Below are positions 1 to 7,641 of a stretch of DNA of 14,761 nt, in pieces. The stretch comes from Bacilli bacterium (lineage in GTDB: Bacteria; Bacillota_I; Bacilli_A; Izemoplasmatales; Hujiaoplasmataceae): positions 1 through 14,761 of the forward strand of contig JAGYMP010000263.1 in NCBI GenBank assembly GCA_018400565.1, written 5' to 3'. How positions within the stretch are numbered: position 1 is the stretch's first letter; every line of letters starts with the position of its first letter. The notes under the pieces are model-generated. The model ran no database searches and was not told the DNA's origin. It saw only the letters and a list, made by a program, of their open reading frames with translations. Both the position numbers and the translations under genes were made by a program.

Positions 1-543
1 TTCATCCCGGAGACGATTTATCCGTATGTGCTTGCCTACCCGTTTTGGGCAGGTACGTTCCTATACGTCGGCTATCGTTCAAAAGACAACATGTATACAC
101 TCATCGTTTTGATTTTCATCACGTTTCTTATCTGCGGATTAACGTATTTTTTCTTTCAAAGCGATGTTCAGGCGTGGCGTGAAACTTCCGGGCTTTTCGA
201 CCGCACGGACCATACATTCACGGAATCCATTGTCTTTTGGATTTATAATGCGGCCGGACCGAGAAATGCCAATCCATCCATGCACACCCTCATCAGCTGG
301 CTTTGCGTGTTGGGTATCCGATTGGACAAAACCATGCCCAAACCCGCAAAAATCCTTGTTTGGTTCCTGGCACTTGCGATCATCATCGCCACCCAAACCC
401 TCAAACAGCATTACATCATCGATGTGATCACGGCGATTGCGATCGCCGAAGGTTTTTATTGGCTTATCAAAGATTCAAAAGCCGTCAATGTGACGAAACA
501 TGTATTCGACCGGCTCAACAAACGCTTTAATCTCAATCAATAA
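1..543 (+). CDS. PAP2-superfamily integral membrane phosphatase, 5' end outside window
   Basis: The reading frame is open from base 1, so the gene starts upstream; 180 codons are visible and GTG at 28 is only an internal codon. The protein is rich in hydrophobic segments (about residues 33-51, 96-107, 117-132 and 140-156 of the visible part). It carries the two C-terminal PAP2 phosphatase motifs: NPSMHT with His95, and KQHYIIDV with His138 and Asp142, which in this family form the His/His/Asp catalytic set for removing phosphate from a lipid or isoprenoid phosphate at the membrane. An Arg-containing PR (87-88) precedes the first motif. The substrate cannot be told: phosphatidic acid, undecaprenyl diphosphate and inositol-lipid-like substrates all occur in the family. 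It is convergent with pyk and ends 13 bp before a shared terminator. Confidence 0.8.
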   Translation, partial: FIPETIYPYVLAYPFWAGTFLYVGYRSKDNMYTLIVLIFITFLICGLTYFFFQSDVQAWRETSGLFDRTDHTFTESIVFWIYNAAGPRNANPSMHTLISWLCVLGIRLDKTMPKPAKILVWFLALAIIIATQTLKQHYIIDVITAIAIAEGFYWLIKDSKAVNVTKHVFDRLNKRFNLNQ

Positions 544-555
544 TATCATCCATAT

Positions 556-588
556 AAAATGCCGAAGGCTGACCTTCGGCATTTTTTT
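556..588. terminator. Bidirectional rho-independent terminator between PAP2 gene and pyk
   Basis: AAAATGCCGAAGG (556-568) and CCTTCGGCATTTT (573-585) form a perfect stem with a CTGA loop, followed on the + strand by a run of seven T. On the - strand it is followed by TTTTATAT, so it can also end pyk transcription, whose stop codon lies at 621. Confidence 0.92.
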
Positions 589-620
589 ATGCGTTTGATG
601 CATTATCGACGGATCATTCA

Positions 621-2045
621 TTACTTCCCGGGGATATCAATAATGCGGAGATTGTTCGTTTTCCCGTGTTCTTCTCCCCAACCCGAGGTAATGATCAATG
701 TGGCTCCCGGTTTAAAACCGAAATCCTTTGCCACATCCACGGCCACCTCGTCATAGAGTGTATAATCCGTGACATTGTCTCTGAGTGCCGCAAAAACACC
801 CCAATAATACGAAAGCTTCTGTGCGGTCTTAATGCTGTCGGTGATTGCGATAATCGGTACGCTGGGCCGGAATTTACACATGCGCTGGGCAGTGCCGCCT
901 GTTTCGGTGAATGCAATGATCACTTCGGCTTTCGGTATGGTAAGCGCCGTCCGGCTGACAGCGATGCCGATGGCATCATTAACCGTGTTTTGACTCGATT
1001 CAATGGATTTTTGTAATTTGACGTCGTATTCAATGATATCCTCGATGGTTTTGGCAATTGTGTCCATCGTCAATACGGATTCCACAGGATATTCCCCCAT
1101 CGCGGATTCCCCGGACAACATAATCGCATCTGAACCATCCAAAATCGCGTTCGCGACATCACTGGCTTCCGCCCGTGTCGGACGCGGAGATGAAATCATC
1201 GATTCCAGCATATGCGTCGCAGTGATGACGGGTTTACCCATTTCGTTGGCCATCGAAATGATTTTCTTTTGGTAAACCGGCACAAGTTGGGTTGATACCT
1301 CAACGCCAAGATCTCCCCGCGCGACCATGATTCCGTCGACTTCTTCCAAAATATCCTGAAGATTGTCCACCCCTTCTTGGTTTTCAATCTTTGCGATAAG
1401 ATCGATACTCTCAACCTGATGGTCTTTAAGCAATTCCTTGACCTCTAAGATGTCTTCGCGTCGACGGACAAATGAGAGTGCAATCATATCCACTTCCTGT
1501 TTTGCGGCATACAAAATATCGCTTTTGTCTTTTCCCGACATAAATGGCATCGATAATTTGGTATTCGGGACGTTCACACCCTTTTTACTGGAAATAATAC
1601 CGCTGTTGGCAACTTCACAGAGAAAACCGTCCGCATCTTTTTCTTTGATGTCAAGACGGATTTTTCCGTCATCAATCAACAAAAAATCTCCGAAATCGAG
1701 ATCATCAAAAATCTCGGGCGTAGAAATATGAAAACATTCCGATGTGCCGAGGCATTCTTCTTTCATGACACGGACATTATCTCCTTTTTTGAATGAAGCT
1801 TTTCCGTGTTTGAATTCGCCTGTCCGAATCTCCGGCCCTTTTGTGTCAGCCATGATGCCGATGAAACGGTGGCGTTTCTTGGCAATTTTACGGATCTTCT
1901 CAACACGCTCCCCATGCTCTTCATGGTTGCCGTGTGAAAAATTGAGACGGCCGACATTCATGCCGGCATCAATCATTTTCCCTAGCATATCAACTGAATC
2001 GATGGCCGGTCCGACAGTACAAATGATTTTAGTTTTTCGTTTCAT
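621..2045 (-). CDS. pyk: Pyruvate kinase
   Basis: 474 aa, the usual length for a bacterial pyruvate kinase without the extra C-terminal PEP-utiliser domain. It catalyses phosphoenolpyruvate + ADP to pyruvate + ATP, the last step of glycolysis, in the cytoplasm. Visible landmarks are the N-terminal TKIICTVGPA, the substrate/cation residues Arg33, Asn35 and Ser37 in GRLNFSHGN, the MADTKGPEIRTG strand (65-76), the family signature IDLIAKIENQEG with active-site Lys219 and Glu221, MVARGDLGVE (240-249) and the PTRAEASDVANAILDG helix. The usual ATQMLESM reads ATHMLESM here (a His in place of the common Gln). The ATG at 2045 is preceded by GGAGG with 7-nt spacing. It is a single-gene unit with its own promoter, between two terminators. 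Confidence 0.97.
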   Translation of the reverse strand: MKRKTKIICTVGPAIDSVDMLGKMIDAGMNVGRLNFSHGNHEEHGERVEKIRKIAKKRHRFIGIMADTKGPEIRTGEFKHGKASFKKGDNVRVMKEECLGTSECFHISTPEIFDDLDFGDFLLIDDGKIRLDIKEKDADGFLCEVANSGIISSKKGVNVPNTKLSMPFMSGKDKSDILYAAKQEVDMIALSFVRRREDILEVKELLKDHQVESIDLIAKIENQEGVDNLQDILEEVDGIMVARGDLGVEVSTQLVPVYQKKIISMANEMGKPVITATHMLESMISSPRPTRAEASDVANAILDGSDAIMLSGESAMGEYPVESVLTMDTIAKTIEDIIEYDVKLQKSIESSQNTVNDAIGIAVSRTALTIPKAEVIIAFTETGGTAQRMCKFRPSVPIIAITDSIKTAQKLSYYWGVFAALRDNVTDYTLYDEVAVDVAKDFGFKPGATLIITSGWGEEHGKTNNLRIIDIPGK

Positions 2046-2052
2046 ATCATAG

Positions 2053-2108
2053 CCTCCAGATTCCTCGTTTCTCTCTTTTATTATACATCAAAAAAGGGCA
2101 TCTGACGA
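2053..2108 (-). promoter_or_regulatory. pyk promoter and ribosome binding site
   Basis: On the - strand there is a perfect TATAAT -10 box (2080-2085), 17 bp from a weak -35-like TCGTCA (2103-2108), with GGAGG at 2053-2057. The -35 element lies in the loop of the typA terminator hairpin. The -10 box is a strong match; the -35 assignment is tentative. Confidence 0.7.
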
Positions 2109-2118
2109 GTCCCTTTTT
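2090..2118 (-). terminator. Intrinsic terminator after typA
   Basis: Read on the - strand, AAAAAGGG and CCCTTTTT pair around a 12-nt loop two bases after the typA stop codon, and the descending arm runs into a six-T tract. The stem is short (three G-C pairs), so termination may be partial. Confidence 0.7.
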
Positions 2119-2120
2119 AT

Positions 2121-3923
2121 TCACCTATCACTCTTGAGACGGGCTTTTGTGTTTAAAATCGTTTTGCGCATCCGGATGTCCGCCGGTGTCACTTCGACAT
2201 ATTCATCGTCGGTGATGAAATCAAGGCATGCTTCCAAATCCATGTCCTGATATCTTTTCAAAACAATGGTGTCGTCTTTGGCGGCGGCACGCACATTCGT
2301 CAACTTTTTCTTTTTCGTCACATTGACGGCAAGATTATTGGGCTTGTTGTGTTCGCCGACGATCATGCCCTCATACACCTCGGTTTTCGGCGGTATGAAC
2401 AGCACGCCGCAGTCTTCCAACCCGGCAAGAGCGTAATGGGTTGAAACTCCGTCACATGAGGCCACAAGCGCACCTGTTTCACGGTACGAATGGGTCTCCC
2501 CTCTTTTCTTTTTATATGCCCAAAATGAATGGGACACAACGCCGTAGCCTTTCGTGAGTGTCCGGAAGCCCGTCATGAATCCGATCAGATTCCGCGAAGG
2601 CATTTCATAGGTCAGTTTGGTCCGGGTGTCGGTTTTTCCCATGTCCAGAAGTTTGCCGTTCCTCTCACCGCAATATTCCATCACGGCACCGACATGCTCG
2701 TGTTCGATATCGATCCACACATGCTCATAAGGTTCTTTGGTGATGCCGTCAATCACTTTTTCGATGACCTGCGGTCTGGACACCTGAAACTCATAGGATT
2801 CACGGCGCATGTTTTCAATCAATATCGACAAATGGAGTTGACCGCGTCCGGATACGATCCATTGATCTTTGTTTTCGATGCGATGCACCTTAAGCGCAAG
2901 ATCGCGTTGAGTCTCCCTGTGAAGACGTTCATCGATTTTCGGTGATGTCACGTACGTATCCGATCGTCCGGCAAAAGGAGACGTGTTTGTCGAAAAAAGC
3001 ATCTTGACCGTGGGTTCTTTGATCTCTATCGGTGGCAGTGTTTCGATTCTTTCGGGCGAACAGACCGTCTCGCCGACATAAATATCCGACAACCCGGATA
3101 TAGCGACGACGTCACCGGCATAAGCCTCCTGAAGATCTCTTTTTTCCAAACCGAGATAACCGGTGATCTTTTGAATTCGAAAGCGTTCCTCGTCCCCATT
3201 TTTTCGCACGCAGATGACTTCATCACCGACATGCATCACGCCGCGGTGGATAAGACCGATGCCCATCCGCCCGACATAGTCATTGTAATCAAGAAGGGAC
3301 GGTTGAAACAAAAGCGGTCCGTTTGGGTCGACATCCGGTGAGGGCACCTCTTTGACGATCACATCAAGCAACACGCCCATGTCATCGTCCTCACGCAACA
3401 CGGGTTCATAGGATGCTTTCTTTTTGATCGCCGAACAAAACACATACGGGAAATCGAGTTGCTTGTCGCTTGCACCCAATTCCAAAAACAAATCATAGAC
3501 TTGATTGAGTGTCTCCTCGGGTCTTGCGACATCCCGGTCGATTTTATTAATGACGACGATTGGGACGATGTCACGCTTGAGTGCCTGTAAAAGCACCGTT
3601 TTTGTCTGCGGCATCACACCATCACAGGCATCAACGACCAAAAGGACCCCGTCGACCATGTCCATGATTCTCTCGACCTCACCGCCGAAATCAACATGGC
3701 CGGGGGTATCCAGAATATTGATTTTATGATCGTTGTACATGATCGCGGTGTTCTTTGATAAAATCGTGATACCGCGCTCACGCTCGATTGTATCGCTGTC
3801 CATCGCCCGTTCCTGAACATGTTGATGTTTGCCTTGGAAGATTGATGCTTGAAACAAGGCATCGACCAAGGTTGTCTTACCGTGGTCGACATGGGCGATG
3901 ATTGCTATGTTTTTTATATCCAT
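2121..3923 (-). CDS. typA: Ribosome-associated translational GTPase TypA/BipA
   Basis: 600 aa from the ATG at 3923, close to the roughly 610 aa usual for TypA. The G-domain motifs are clear: HVDHGKT P-loop (11-17), switch-I GITI (51-54), DTPGHVDFGG (72-81) and NKID (126-129). The rest follows the EF-G-like domain order with a C-terminal region ending in a basic tail. TypA binds the 70S ribosome and supports assembly and growth under cold or other stress. The frame stays open upstream to 4025, but that extension is the antisense of nothing conserved and overlaps the HIT gene. The start at MDIKNIAII fits the family N-terminus and has GAGTGAG 4-5 nt upstream. It uses a TGA stop. A terminator-like hairpin lies immediately upstream (see 3938-3978). 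Confidence 0.95.
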   Translation of the reverse strand: MDIKNIAIIAHVDHGKTTLVDALFQASIFQGKHQHVQERAMDSDTIERERGITILSKNTAIMYNDHKINILDTPGHVDFGGEVERIMDMVDGVLLVVDACDGVMPQTKTVLLQALKRDIVPIVVINKIDRDVARPEETLNQVYDLFLELGASDKQLDFPYVFCSAIKKKASYEPVLREDDDMGVLLDVIVKEVPSPDVDPNGPLLFQPSLLDYNDYVGRMGIGLIHRGVMHVGDEVICVRKNGDEERFRIQKITGYLGLEKRDLQEAYAGDVVAISGLSDIYVGETVCSPERIETLPPIEIKEPTVKMLFSTNTSPFAGRSDTYVTSPKIDERLHRETQRDLALKVHRIENKDQWIVSGRGQLHLSILIENMRRESYEFQVSRPQVIEKVIDGITKEPYEHVWIDIEHEHVGAVMEYCGERNGKLLDMGKTDTRTKLTYEMPSRNLIGFMTGFRTLTKGYGVVSHSFWAYKKKRGETHSYRETGALVASCDGVSTHYALAGLEDCGVLFIPPKTEVYEGMIVGEHNKPNNLAVNVTKKKKLTNVRAAAKDDTIVLKRYQDMDLEACLDFITDDEYVEVTPADIRMRKTILNTKARLKSDR

Positions 3924-3937
3924 GTTCTCACTCTTTT

Positions 3938-3978
3938 CAAAAAATAAACCAGGAAAACTAATAGGCTTGTTTTCCTGG
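3938..3978 (-). terminator. Terminator hairpin overlapping the end of the HIT gene, upstream of typA
   Basis: On the - strand CCAGGAAAAC (3969-3978) pairs perfectly with GTTTTCCTGG (3949-3958) around a 10-nt loop and is followed by TTTATTTTTT. The ascending arm encodes the last residues of the HIT protein, and its TAG stop (3958-3960) lies at the loop/stem boundary. Only 14 nt separate the T-tract from the typA start codon. Confidence 0.85.
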
Positions 3979-4329
3979 GATGACGCCGCGCACCCCGCCT
4001 TTGGGGTTTTCTGTGTCACCTTCATACCTGGGAATCAGATGCACATGCAGATGCATGATCGATTGCCCGGCACAGGCATTGTTGTTGATGCCGATGTTGT
4101 ACCCGTCCGGATGATGCTTTTCATCCAGATAAGTTTTCATGTGCCGCAAGGCATCGTGGATTGCACCAACGTCGTCGTCGGTGCATTCAAAATACGTTTT
4201 AATGTGACGCTTCGTGATGATCAGGGCATGCCCTTTTGAAACGGGGTAATTGTCATATAGGACATACACCTTATCATTTTCATACAAAAAGTCACCGGGA
4301 TGGTTCGCTTTTTCACAAAAAAGACACAT
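3958..4329 (-). CDS. HIT-family nucleotide hydrolase/transferase
   Basis: 123 aa, a complete single-domain histidine-triad protein. HIT proteins hydrolyse nucleoside phosphoramidates or related adenylated nucleotides in the cytoplasm. The triad HLHVHLI is at residues 93-99, with the expected nucleophile His95, and is preceded by NNNACAGQSIMH, typical of the family. The N-terminal MCLFC and the SKGHALIITKRH strand are also family hallmarks. The ATG at 4329 directly follows the TAG stop of the membrane-protein gene upstream and has only a weak GGCG ribosome-binding element, so translation is probably coupled. The physiological substrate is not predictable; Hit of Bacillus is the nearest type I can name. 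Confidence 0.93.
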   Translation of the reverse strand: MCLFCEKANHPGDFLYENDKVYVLYDNYPVSKGHALIITKRHIKTYFECTDDDVGAIHDALRHMKTYLDEKHHPDGYNIGINNNACAGQSIMHLHVHLIPRYEGDTENPKGGVRGVIPGKQAY

Positions 4330-4629
4330 CTATAATCGCCGGAAGATCAATCCGATTCCCAACAGAATCAAAAACCCGGGCAAAAGATAGCCGCGCAGAT
4401 TCCAACCGCGTTGGTCAAACAGCAGCACGGCACCGATGCCGAGCAGGATGGAATTGCCGAGCGAGATACCCGAACGGCTCATCGAATAGAGCGCCGGAAT
4501 GATCAAAAACAAGGTCCACCAACCGTCAAAAAACAGATTGACCTCAATGAAACCCAACCGGTCAACCAAAAACAAAGCGCCGGCTACGATAAACAAGATG
4601 CCTAAAAAACGTCGGTTATTATTATACAC
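4330..4629 (-). CDS. Four-helix membrane protein resembling the LiaF N-terminal domain
   Basis: I choose the GTG at 4629 because GAGG lies 8 nt upstream; a TTG at 4647 would add six residues but would leave GAGG inside the gene. From GTG the protein has 99 aa with four predicted membrane helices at about 8-23, 37-50, 58-72 and 81-95. The pattern (RRFLGILFIVAGALFLVDRLG, later GWWTLFLIIPALY and a repeat-like LLPGFLILLGIGLIF) matches the small transmembrane domain found at the N-terminus of LiaF/DUF5668-type proteins. The extracytoplasmic LiaF C-terminal domain is absent and no liaRS-like two-component genes are in view. Its function is not known; a role in envelope stress would be inference only. 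It is translationally joined to the HIT gene (TAG followed at once by ATG). Confidence 0.75.
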   Translation of the reverse strand: MYNNNRRFLGILFIVAGALFLVDRLGFIEVNLFFDGWWTLFLIIPALYSMSRSGISLGNSILLGIGAVLLFDQRGWNLRGYLLPGFLILLGIGLIFRRL

Positions 4630-4650
4630 TATAATCGCCTCTTTCAACTT

Positions 4651-4679
4651 ATTTTACCAAACTTCAAACAACAACACAA
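4651..4679 (-). promoter_or_regulatory. Candidate promoter of the LiaF-N-like/HIT pair
   Basis: On the - strand TTGTGT (4674-4679), a 17-bp spacer and TAAAAT (4651-4656), with an upstream TGG making an extended -10. It lies in the 65-bp gap after the beta-phosphoglucomutase gene. Confidence 0.6.
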
Positions 4680-4694
4680 ATCAAGTTTTTCATC

Positions 4695-5330
4695 TTATAA
4701 AAGTTTGATTAACTCCCTGAGATGTTTGATAGTATGATCGGCCTTGTCCGAGGACGTTGCATCACCGATCGCAACGGCCACCATACCGCCGTTTTTAGCA
4801 GCTTCAATACCTGAAACCGCATCTTCGACCACAAGGCAGAATTTGGAATCAACACCCAGTCTTGCGGCGGCCGTCCAAAAAACCTCGGGGTCGGGCTTGC
4901 TGTTTTCGATGTCCGTGCCGTCGGCGACGGCATCAAAGGCATCATCAAGATCGATTGCCTTCAGAATCTTCTTCGTGTTCTTTGATGATGATCCGACTGC
5001 CATTAAGATGTCTTTGTCGCGGCAATGATGATACGCATCCCAAAAACCGGGAAGGATGTCTTCTTTACTCAAATCTTCCAGACTTTTTCTGTAAATATCA
5101 TTCTTATATTCCGTCAATTCGAATTTTTCTTTGTCATTATAGGAACGATCGGCGTTTTTCAAGATGATTTCCAATGATTCCATCCTGGACACACCGCGAA
5201 GGCGGTTGTTGATGGTTTCATCAAACGGAATGTTTTCTTTGTCCGCCAATTCTTTCCAGGCCTTGTAATGGTATTGATCCGTTGAGACAATAACCCCGTC
5301 GAGATCGAAGATGACTGCTTTGATGTTCAT
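4695..5330 (-). CDS. pgmB: Beta-phosphoglucomutase (HAD superfamily)
   Basis: 211 aa. It converts beta-D-glucose-1-phosphate to glucose-6-phosphate through a phospho-aspartate intermediate. Visible landmarks are the HAD motif FDLDGVIV with nucleophile Asp9 and acid/base Asp11, the cap-domain His/Trp segment QYHYKAW (19-25), the cap specificity loop RGVSRMESLE, SKPDPEVF with Lys145, and VVEDAVSGIEAAK with Glu169/Asp170. Spacing matches Lactococcus PgmB almost residue for residue. The ATG at 5330 is chosen over an in-frame start at 5345 because GGGAGG lies just upstream. Its ATG overlaps the TGA of the GH65 phosphorylase gene by four bases (ATGA), which implies translational coupling. No clear intrinsic terminator follows it. 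Confidence 0.95.
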   Translation of the reverse strand: MNIKAVIFDLDGVIVSTDQYHYKAWKELADKENIPFDETINNRLRGVSRMESLEIILKNADRSYNDKEKFELTEYKNDIYRKSLEDLSKEDILPGFWDAYHHCRDKDILMAVGSSSKNTKKILKAIDLDDAFDAVADGTDIENSKPDPEVFWTAAARLGVDSKFCLVVEDAVSGIEAAKNGGMVAVAIGDATSSDKADHTIKHLRELIKLL

Positions 5331-7492
5331 GTGGTTTCCTCCCATTTAATGGTTACGATGTTGCGCCTTATGGTCACATAAGCGATGTTGCCTCTCATAT
5401 TCACACGAAAATGAAGATTGCGGATGGCTTTTGGCATGTTGCTTTCGGCCATCAACATCGCTTTTTTGTGTTTTAATCCGGCAAACCCGTAAACAGTTGT
5501 CATGTAAGCGCCGCCGCATGCCGCAAGGTGTGTTCCCCCGATATATGTCCCACCGGCATGGTCCTTGTATTCACCGGTCAGATCGACCGAGGCGCCTTCC
5601 AAAAACATGTCGAAATAGTCATTCGCCTTACCAAGACGTGCCGCGAGCTGTGCATACATCGCTTTGCTCAATGTCGAACCGTGTTCCGTCCGTGTCGCAT
5701 AATAATCGAGGTTCGCACGTTGGATAGACAGGGGAAACATACCCGGAAACAACACCAAAAGCAAAATAACATCCGCTTGCTTGATCACCTGTGTCGGTGT
5801 TGCCAGCCCATCTTTTCCGCCGAGATATTCGTTGCCGCTTCGTTTCTTTTTCAACACGGTTTTCGGTGTGACGTCGTTTAATTCGAAATAACCGTCGAAT
5901 TGCTCGATCAAACCATCTTCGTTTGGCTTGGGCATGAGGATATGACGTCGCACGTCCCTGATTTTTTTCAAACGTTTCTGGTAAACACCCACGATTGCGT
6001 TGGTTTTCTCACGGTCGTCTTTGCGCAACAACACGATGGAGCTTATCAACACATCCAACGTGTGGTAAATCATCACATTCGTGTAGGCATTGTTGTTGAC
6101 ATGCTCGTGGTATTCATCAGGCCCCATGACGCCAAAGCATTCATATTTCGTTTTTGCGGTCTGTTTCACGCGGTCGGCATAGAATACGGCCGTCTCAAAC
6201 AACATCTCAAGACCGCCTTCATAAAGGATCGATACATCACCCGTTCGTTTAACATATTGATTCAACGCATAAGCGATGGCTCCGTTGATATGGATTTGGT
6301 TTTCTTTGAAATACGTCCGGACGGGCTTTCCCGTGTCGGGATCGCTCAGATTATAATCCGAGCATGCATCATAACCGTTTTCCTGGCTCTCCCAAGCATA
6401 AAAAGCGCCCTTATAACCATATTCCTTTGCTTTTTGTTTGGCGCCGGAAAGTCCGTTGATCCGATACCGCAAAATATTGCGTGCCGCCGCTTGATCCGTG
6501 TTGAGGTAAAACGGAAACATATACATTTCCGTGTCCCAAAACACTGCCCCTTTGTACACCTGCCCGGAAAGACCCCGTGCCGGAATGGATACATCTTCGG
6601 AGGGCGGGCGATGGGAGATAAGCATGTAAATCGCGTATGTGAGCGCTTTGTCGGCTTTATCGTGATGACCGACATCCACATCGGATATGTGCCATTTTTC
6701 GTCCCAAAATTCCTTGTTATCAGCCAAAAGGTGATTGTATCCTTTTTTCTTTGCTTCACTTAATGATTGTTTTAAATCCTCGATGTCGCCGTCCCCGATT
6801 ATCATGCCGGCATGGATCGATAATTTATATGTGCGGCCCGGTTCCATCGTGAGCTGCCATCGTCTCAGTACTTTGTTGTTGTCTTTGATGATTTCAGGGG
6901 ATATGTCAAAGTTAACCTTCATTGTCTTTATCACATGAACGGGAATCTTCTGTTCCTGTGTCTGGCCGCTTGCGATTAAAAAAGACTCATCATAATCAAA
7001 TGTTGTGTTTTCCAGATGGGATCCGGATAAATCATAGACGATACCGTCAATGCCTGAATATAATTCCAATGTCAGCGGCTGATCGCATGAAAATGCATAC
7101 GAAGCATGTAAAAGGTTGCGGTGATGCTGATCGGCAAACCGTTCGGAGTGAATATGCACCTGAGTGCCATCCACATCAATCACACTGTTACGGACATGCT
7201 GCCCCTTTGACAGACCGAGTTGTTGTTTATGTCGGACGACTCTGTCATCCGAAAGCGTGATCGGATTGCCCCTGTATGACAAAATGGTATAAAGCGGGTT
7301 GTAAAGATTGACCGATTCCCGCCACGCTTCACCCACACGGTCATAAAGCCCGTTGATGTTCCATGCCACACCTTTTGTTGCATCATCTTCATCCAGGGTG
7401 CCCCGGTAACCATAAACACCGTTGGCGATCACAAAACGGCTCCCACGTTTCAAACGATCCTTTTCATCATACGCTTTATCAGTGATCTTCAA
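5327..7492 (-). CDS. Glycoside hydrolase family 65 disaccharide phosphorylase (maltose/kojibiose/nigerose type)
   Basis: 721 aa, slightly short of the usual 750-780. GH65 phosphorylases split alpha-glucosidic disaccharides with inorganic phosphate, giving glucose plus beta-glucose-1-phosphate. The domains run in family order: N-terminal beta-sandwich (about 1-250), (alpha/alpha)6 barrel (about 290-660) and a small C-terminal sheet. Active-site landmarks are FWDTEMYMFPF (318-328), GPDEYHEHV (457-465) with general acid Glu460, KQADVI (571-576), and the phosphate-binding HGSTLS (604-609). The start is TTG at 7492 after a GGGG-containing leader; in-frame codons upstream offer no ATG before a stop. 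The neighbouring beta-phosphoglucomutase uses exactly the product an inverting GH65 enzyme makes. The disaccharide (maltose, kojibiose, nigerose, trehalose) cannot be fixed from sequence; no sugar transporter is in the window. Confidence 0.92.
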   Translation of the reverse strand: MKITDKAYDEKDRLKRGSRFVIANGVYGYRGTLDEDDATKGVAWNINGLYDRVGEAWRESVNLYNPLYTILSYRGNPITLSDDRVVRHKQQLGLSKGQHVRNSVIDVDGTQVHIHSERFADQHHRNLLHASYAFSCDQPLTLELYSGIDGIVYDLSGSHLENTTFDYDESFLIASGQTQEQKIPVHVIKTMKVNFDISPEIIKDNNKVLRRWQLTMEPGRTYKLSIHAGMIIGDGDIEDLKQSLSEAKKKGYNHLLADNKEFWDEKWHISDVDVGHHDKADKALTYAIYMLISHRPPSEDVSIPARGLSGQVYKGAVFWDTEMYMFPFYLNTDQAAARNILRYRINGLSGAKQKAKEYGYKGAFYAWESQENGYDACSDYNLSDPDTGKPVRTYFKENQIHINGAIAYALNQYVKRTGDVSILYEGGLEMLFETAVFYADRVKQTAKTKYECFGVMGPDEYHEHVNNNAYTNVMIYHTLDVLISSIVLLRKDDREKTNAIVGVYQKRLKKIRDVRRHILMPKPNEDGLIEQFDGYFELNDVTPKTVLKKKRSGNEYLGGKDGLATPTQVIKQADVILLLVLFPGMFPLSIQRANLDYYATRTEHGSTLSKAMYAQLAARLGKANDYFDMFLEGASVDLTGEYKDHAGGTYIGGTHLAACGGAYMTTVYGFAGLKHKKAMLMAESNMPKAIRNLHFRVNMRGNIAYVTIRRNIVTIKWEETT

Positions 7493-7533
7493 ATCAATCA
7501 GCCCCGTTTCGGGAAAACAAATAAATTTATATC

Positions 7534-7548
7534 ATGTTTGATTAACAT
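7534..7548. promoter_or_regulatory. Palindromic operator-like site downstream of GH65 promoter
   Basis: ATGTT-TGATT-AACAT is a perfect 5-bp inverted repeat with a 5-bp centre. It sits just downstream of the candidate -10 box of the phosphorylase gene, where a repressor would block transcription. No regulator gene is in view, so the binding protein is unknown. Confidence 0.4.
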
Positions 7549-7556
7549 CTAAGGCT

Positions 7557-7585
7557 ATTTTACCATTACGAAAGAAAAAACAAAA
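7557..7585 (-). promoter_or_regulatory. Candidate promoter of the GH65-pgmB operon
   Basis: On the - strand the extended -10 TGGTAAAAT occupies 7557-7565, with a poor -35 hexamer TTTTGT (7580-7585) at 17-bp spacing. It would give a leader of roughly 55-60 nt before the TTG start codon. Confidence 0.5.
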
Positions 7586-7592
7586 GGTATTA

Positions 7593-7641
7593 CGTTGTTC
7601 AAAGACCAAAAACCAACAAAACTGACACGTTATGAACAACG
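7593..7641. repeat. 9-bp inverted repeat in the GH65-rpsT intergenic region
   Basis: CGTTGTTCA (7593-7601) and TGAACAACG (7633-7641) are perfect inverted copies with starts 40 bp apart. A second looser pair, TGACAC (7623-7628) and GTGTCA (7664-7669), interleaves with it. The 275-bp region 7493-7767 otherwise holds the two divergent promoters and AT-rich DNA; I see no gene or riboswitch in it. Confidence 0.4.

Noticed and set aside
2529..2945. 138-codon + strand frame inside typA
   Set aside because: Antisense shadow of a clearly conserved GTPase; no promoter or ribosome binding site.
3924..4025. N-terminal extension of TypA by 34 residues
   Set aside because: The extension overlaps the HIT gene and the terminator hairpin and does not resemble TypA N-termini; ATG 3923 has an SD-like element.
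4681..4720. 11-mer GTTTGATTAAC shared with the GH65 operator region (7536-7546), and a weak inverted repeat after pgmB
   Set aside because: At 4703-4713 the bases encode the last residues of PgmB; the hairpin is interrupted and lacks a T-tract, so neither operator nor terminator is supported.
5900..6763. 287-codon open frame on the + strand
   Set aside because: It lies wholly antisense to the GH65 phosphorylase gene, has no ribosome binding site or recognisable domain, and the - strand protein is conserved across the same bases.
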